From Bacilli bacterium (GTDB lineage Bacteria; Bacillota; Bacilli; Tumebacillales; JAQBPP01): 10,427 nucleotides of DNA. Where the stretch lies: positions 1 through 10,427 of the forward strand of contig JAQBPP010000355.1 of assembly GCA_028287455.1 (NCBI GenBank). The letters are read 5' to 3'. The position numbers and the translations under genes were made by a program. Shown here piece by piece: positions 7,451 through 10,427 of this stretch; position 1 is the stretch's first letter; every line of letters starts with the position of its first letter. Below the pieces are notes generated by a model. It saw nothing but the letters and a program-made list of their open reading frames with translations. It was not told where the DNA came from and searched no databases.

Positions 7451-7480
7451 TTTATAAAGATCTTAATAAGGAATTGTAAA
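7451..7480 (-). promoter_or_regulatory. Promoter of the importer operon
   Basis: On the minus strand TTTACA (7480-7475), an 18-nt spacer and TATAAA (7456-7451) lie about 70 nt upstream of the binding-protein GTG and just after the oxidoreductase stop codon. It is a plausible vegetative promoter in an AT-rich gap. No terminator hairpin separates it from the oxidoreductase gene, so read-through from that gene is possible. Confidence 0.5.
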
Positions 7481-7489
7481 CTAGGAATG

Positions 7490-8629
7490 TTAAGCCTCCA
7501 CAGGAAACCATCCAGGCGTATGGATAATTGCTCGCCAAAGTGGATCGGGAACTACCAAACGTTCCTGATCCTCCCGTTTTAGAGTAGTTGCGATTTCAGC
7601 TTCATGTCCTGCTTGAATTTTATCTACCCATTCCGGCTCCATAATGATTTCCCGACCAAGTGCGAGCAGAGGAATACCGCTTTGCAGCGCACGCAATGCT
7701 TCATCTGCCGTATGGATAGAACCTACTCCGATGATGGGAACCCGATTACCAGCCTTTTCCTGAATTAATTCCAGACGAGTTCGTGATTCGTCTGCGCCTC
7801 GTCTGGGTTTAGACCAAAAGTCCATCAACGAAACGTGCAGGTAGTCCAGTTCTTGATCAGCTAACGCATCTACCAAAAACAGAGTATCCTCCATAGTGAT
7901 GCCTGGTGTTTCAGATTCTTCCGGTGAAAAACGATACCCGACAAGAAACGGTTCTTTGGCATGATCGGCTGCTACAGATTTCACTTTATCCACTATAGCA
8001 AGGGGAAAAGTCATCCGCTTCTCCAAACTCCCACCCCAACGATCTTCCCGACGATTCGAGTGTGGAGAAAAGAACTGCTGAACCAAATATCCATTAGCGC
8101 CATGAATTTCTACTCCATCAAATCCCGCCTCAACGGCGCGACGAGCAGCTTCACCAAACGCAGCAATAATGGATGCAATTTCGTCTTCCGTTAAGGCCCG
8201 TGGTATTGCTCGGGGCCTTTCTGGTGACGGCTCCTCTTCGGGAGATACCGCACTGGCACTTACGATCTCTCCGTTTGGAACTAATTCCGGTGGACACATG
8301 CGCCCTCCATGAAAGATTTGTAGAACGGCCTTCGCACCTTGCCCCTTGATCGCACTCGCTAGACGCCTTAAACTTGGAATCATCTCGTCACGATCCGCGG
8401 CAAATTCACCCTCAAATCCTTTTCCATTGGCCGTTACATAAGTGCAGGCGGTCACAACCATCCCTACCCCATGCGAGCGACGAGCGTAATAGTTCACTTC
8501 TGCGTCAGACACGCTGCCATCTTCGTGTGAGGACCAATTGGTCATTGGCGCCATCACTAGCCGGTTTTTTAATTGGACTCCGCTTCTAAACGCAATGGCT
8601 TGAAACAGAGGTCTATATTTGTCATTCAT
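7490..8629 (-). CDS. NADH:flavin oxidoreductase, old yellow enzyme family (YqiG-like)
   Basis: A cytoplasmic FMN-dependent ene-reductase-type TIM barrel, 379 residues. It reduces activated C=C bonds or other electrophiles using NAD(P)H; the physiological substrate is unknown. Visible family marks are NRLVMAPMTNWSS (22-34), QIFHGGR (104-110), the substrate-binding pair His176/Asn179 in EIHGANGYLVQQFFSP, HSNRREDRWGGSLEKR (190-205), and the phosphate-binding IIGVGSIHTADEAL and LALGREI near the C-terminus. The YqjM-type cysteine after 'APM' is replaced by Thr, which places it outside the thermophilic-like YqjM class. ATG at 8629 is preferred (AAAGGA 8 nt ahead). Extending upstream would add a basic hydrophobic 18-residue tail with no ribosome site. 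It is divergent from the EamA gene, with 160 nt between. Confidence 0.92.
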   Translation of the reverse strand: MNDKYRPLFQAIAFRSGVQLKNRLVMAPMTNWSSHEDGSVSDAEVNYYARRSHGVGMVVTACTYVTANGKGFEGEFAADRDEMIPSLRRLASAIKGQGAKAVLQIFHGGRMCPPELVPNGEIVSASAVSPEEEPSPERPRAIPRALTEDEIASIIAAFGEAARRAVEAGFDGVEIHGANGYLVQQFFSPHSNRREDRWGGSLEKRMTFPLAIVDKVKSVAADHAKEPFLVGYRFSPEESETPGITMEDTLFLVDALADQELDYLHVSLMDFWSKPRRGADESRTRLELIQEKAGNRVPIIGVGSIHTADEALRALQSGIPLLALGREIIMEPEWVDKIQAGHEAEIATTLKREDQERLVVPDPLWRAIIHTPGWFPVEA

Positions 8630-8789
8630 TGATATCATCCTTTTCCGTAACAGATAGTAAACAGCCATTACCATTTTCCTCATTTAAGTGGTATTTATGC
8701 GCTTACAACTGTGGATTTTAGATTTCTCATCGGATTGTTGATAAACTGTACATTACACACCTGATATAGAGAAGAAAGGACTTGACTGC

Positions 8790-9644
8790 ATGAAACGCGG
8801 AATTAGTCTGCTAGTGATCGCCACTATTCTTTGGGGCGGCAATTATATTTGCGGACGATTTTTAGGGCCATTGATCCCCTCCACCTTGCTTAATACAGTT
8901 CGTTGGGCAATCTCAATCGTACTCTTGATTGCGATTATGGCTCTGAATAAAAAACAGCTCCCAATTTTCGCCAAATGGAAGGAATTTGTGATCCTTGGGT
9001 TTCTAGGGATTTTTGCTTTTTCCACATTAAATTATCTCGGTTTAAGAAACATAAGTGCTTCACAAGCCGGCATGATCTCTGCTGGCATCCCGGTGGCCAT
9101 TCTCACCTTTACCCCTTTTATTCTGAAGGAACGAATTAAAGCGAAGGCCTGGATCGGCGTCGCGGTGTCTATCCTCGGAGTGATTGTCTTATTTCTCGGC
9201 AAACACGCTGCGGACACTCACGGCTCATTGATTGGAGACCTGGAAATCGTCTTGTCCTGCCTGGCCTGGGGGCTGTACACGGTGCTTGGCAAACGCTATG
9301 GCAAACAGCTCGACCCGCTGACTATGACCGCAGGAGCCGCTGTTTATGGAACTATTTTCAGTGCGCTCAGCTGTATTGGAACCGTGCATGCATCAGCAAT
9401 CCACATGACTACAATTGCCTGGCTGTGTGTCATTTATGTCAGTACGTTCGCATCAGTTGGTGCTTATTTGGCCTGGAATGCAGGTGTAAAAATCGTCGGA
9501 GCAGGGCGGGCGGCTCCTTACATCAATCTGCTCCCTGTTTGGACAGTGGTTTTCGGAGTTCTTTTGCTGCATGAACAAATTTCCTGGATGTCTTTGGGCG
9601 GAGGAGTACTAACGATCCTAGGGGCGATTTTTGCAAGTCTATAG
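8790..9644 (+). CDS. EamA-family (DMT superfamily) transporter
   Basis: Inner-membrane transporter of 284 residues with about ten hydrophobic spans arranged as two EamA repeats (about 1-137 and 147-284). It has the usual N-terminal 'ATILWGGNYICGRFL' and the C-terminal motif 'GAGRAAPYINLLPVWTVVFGVLLLHE', both characteristic of the drug/metabolite transporter superfamily. Members export amino acids, metabolites or toxic compounds; which one applies here cannot be told. ATG at 8790 follows AAAGGA by 9 nt. It is the only plus-strand gene, divergent from the flavin oxidoreductase and convergent with the [2Fe-2S] gene. The shared divergent spacer could allow co-regulation with the oxidoreductase, but I see no convincing operator. 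Confidence 0.93.
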   Translation: MKRGISLLVIATILWGGNYICGRFLGPLIPSTLLNTVRWAISIVLLIAIMALNKKQLPIFAKWKEFVILGFLGIFAFSTLNYLGLRNISASQAGMISAGIPVAILTFTPFILKERIKAKAWIGVAVSILGVIVLFLGKHAADTHGSLIGDLEIVLSCLAWGLYTVLGKRYGKQLDPLTMTAGAAVYGTIFSALSCIGTVHASAIHMTTIAWLCVIYVSTFASVGAYLAWNAGVKIVGAGRAAPYINLLPVWTVVFGVLLLHEQISWMSLGGGVLTILGAIFASL

Positions 9645-9646
9645 AG

Positions 9647-9712
9647 AAAAAATGATCATTCCTTACTCCCTCAGTTGCAAGCAAAGTCGGTCGTAAAGAA
9701 TGAACATTTTTT
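9647..9712. terminator. Bidirectional intrinsic terminator between convergent genes
   Basis: Two 20-nt arms, 9647-9666 and 9693-9712, are inverted repeats with two mismatches (AAAAAATG.TCATTC.TTAC against its complement), separated by 26 nt. The plus-strand hairpin ends in six T residues, and by symmetry so does the minus-strand hairpin. It sits 3 nt after the EamA stop and 48 nt after the [2Fe-2S] gene stop, so it can end both transcripts. The loop is long for an intrinsic terminator, and this lowers certainty about efficiency. Confidence 0.75.
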
Positions 9713-9759
9713 CCGTCGAAAAGCAAATTGCCTTTTTGAAAATCCAAGCCGCTTTATGC

Positions 9760-10071
9760 CTACTCCATTAAAGTTGCCAAATCCTTAATCCAAGGCAGTG
9801 CTTTTAGTGGTTCAATCTGAACACTGCCCCCAGCAGCCGCTCGAATGCTGCACAAATAGCCGACTTTTCCATCGATTATAGCTGAGCACTCTTTGCAAGC
9901 GTTAGCGGATCTGCAGGAGTATCTGACTGATAAGGTAGGATCAACATGCTCCCTGATCCAAAAGATGGCATCCAGTAAACTCATCCCCTCTTTAAAAGGG
10001 ACTTCATACGCTTCCATCCGCTTGCCGGACTCCGCATCCCCACGCACGATATTCAAAGTAACAGCTGCCAT
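9760..10071 (-). CDS. Stand-alone [2Fe-2S] domain protein, SdhB/FrdB N-terminal half
   Basis: A 103-residue electron-transfer protein matching only the N-terminal ferredoxin-like domain of succinate dehydrogenase/fumarate reductase iron-sulfur subunits. Cysteines 53, 59, 62 and 74 lie in RYSCRSANACKECSAI and DGKVGYLC, giving C-x5-C-x2-C-x11-C. SdhB normally has x4 in the first gap. The end, 'IEPLKALPWIKDL', corresponds to the linker where SdhB would go on to its [4Fe-4S]/[3Fe-4S] domain, but here a TAG stops it 10 residues later. The 115 nt before the EamA gene cannot hold the missing half. ATG at 10071 has AAGGAGG 9 nt ahead, inside the end of the flavoprotein gene, whose stop is 2 nt upstream. 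It probably shuttles electrons to or from that flavoprotein. Confidence 0.85.
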   Translation of the reverse strand: MAAVTLNIVRGDAESGKRMEAYEVPFKEGMSLLDAIFWIREHVDPTLSVRYSCRSANACKECSAIIDGKVGYLCSIRAAAGGSVQIEPLKALPWIKDLATLME

Positions 10072-10073
10072 GC

Positions 10074-10427
10074 TTACTTACCTCCTTCGTGTGAAGCAAT
10101 GTGCAGCGGAATTTCTTCCATGCTCCACTGTCTGCGGTCATTCAAAACAAATTTGGAGCTGTATGGCGTCCCGCTTTGATCATCGTAATCCAACCGAACG
10201 TGCGCTCCTCTGGATTCACGTCTGTGGAGCGCGCCGATGAGAATCGCTTCACTTAATTTCAACATATTGGCTGCTTCCAATTTTTCCACCAACGACAGGG
10301 CAAAATGCGTTTGCCGTGCCAAAGCTATTTCTTCCAATTGATTGACTAATGCGCGGCGTTCGTCTGCCGCTTGCTGCAACCCTGCTTCAGTTCTTAACGG
10401 ACCCGCGCCGTGCCACATAATTTTTTG
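10074..10427 (-). CDS. Succinate dehydrogenase/fumarate reductase-type flavoprotein (partial, C-terminal end)
   Basis: The last 117 codons of a FAD-dependent SdhA/FrdA-like subunit; the start is beyond the right edge, and the frame is open to position 10427 (QKIMWHGAGPLRTEAGL). The helical C-terminal region carries the dicarboxylate-site signature RRESRGAHVRLDY at residues 69-81 of the fragment, including the conserved Arg and His. Its tail after this motif is short. L-aspartate oxidase (NadB) has a related motif and cannot be excluded outright, but the RGAH form and the adjoining SdhB-like [2Fe-2S] gene favour a succinate/fumarate-type or related dicarboxylate oxidoreductase. Confidence 0.85.
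   Translation of the reverse strand, partial: QKIMWHGAGPLRTEAGLQQAADERRALVNQLEEIALARQTHFALSLVEKLEAANMLKLSEAILIGALHRRESRGAHVRLDYDDQSGTPYSSKFVLNDRRQWSMEEIPLHIASHEGGK

Noticed and set aside
8630..8683. Upstream extension of the flavin oxidoreductase (18 residues, basic and hydrophobic), considered as a membrane anchor or signal.
   Set aside because: No ribosome site supports the upstream starts, whereas ATG 8629 has AAAGGA at 8 nt and begins with the normal family N-terminus MNDKYRPLF.
8747..8757. Perfect short dyad TGTA-CAT-TACA in the divergent spacer between the oxidoreductase and EamA genes, considered as an operator.
   Set aside because: Arms are only 4 bp, expected by chance in an AT-rich spacer, and no clear promoter elements flank it in either direction.
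9645..9759. Frameshifted remainder of the SdhB C-terminal domain after the [2Fe-2S] gene.
   Set aside because: The gap is only 115 nt, no cysteine-rich reading is visible in any minus-strand frame, and most of it is the terminator hairpin.

Overview
The window looks like a chromosomal piece from a Gram-positive Bacillota bacterium. Shine-Dalgarno sites are strong and purine-rich, GTG and TTG starts are used, the solute-binding protein is a lipoprotein, and an old-yellow-enzyme paralogue resembles Bacillus YqiG. Base composition is roughly balanced, so an Alicyclobacillus/Tumebacillus-like lineage is possible, but I cannot fix the genus. I see no insertion sequences, CRISPR arrays, tRNA or rRNA genes. 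Except for one EamA transporter gene, every gene lies on the minus strand.

Layout in minus-strand transcription order, from the right edge. (1) 10427-9760: the C-terminal end of a succinate dehydrogenase/fumarate reductase-type flavoprotein, followed 2 nt later by a 103-residue protein that is only the N-terminal [2Fe-2S] half of an SdhB/FrdB subunit. (2) 9712-9647: a long bidirectional terminator hairpin shared with the convergent plus-strand EamA/DMT transporter gene (8790-9644). (3) 8629-7490: a YqiG-like NADH:flavin oxidoreductase, divergent from the EamA gene. (4) 7384-3431: a three-gene binding-protein-dependent importer (lipoprotein, fused two-domain permease, ATPase) of the Fe3+/phosphonate/polyamine superfamily. 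It has its own promoter and tight or overlapping junctions. (5) 3430-3127: a 304-nt regulatory leader. (6) 3126-1: two ABC exporter half-transporters with an ATGA overlap, forming a probable heterodimeric multidrug-type exporter. The second gene runs off the left edge.

The most interesting region is the leader of the exporter operon. It begins with a strong extended -10 promoter. Next come a short ORF of 24 codons with a good ribosome site, a clear intrinsic terminator, segments that could pair alternatively (one partner lies inside the short ORF), and a second terminator-like hairpin whose U-run abuts the exporter Shine-Dalgarno. This is the architecture expected of ribosome-mediated transcription attenuation of a drug exporter, as known for the Bacillus subtilis bmrB-bmrCD leader. 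The leader peptide here is not one I recognise. The second notable item is the stand-alone SdhB N-domain with an atypical C-x5-C-x2-C spacing.

The importer operon has no terminator of its own, so its transcripts may run into the exporter leader and be subject to the same attenuator.
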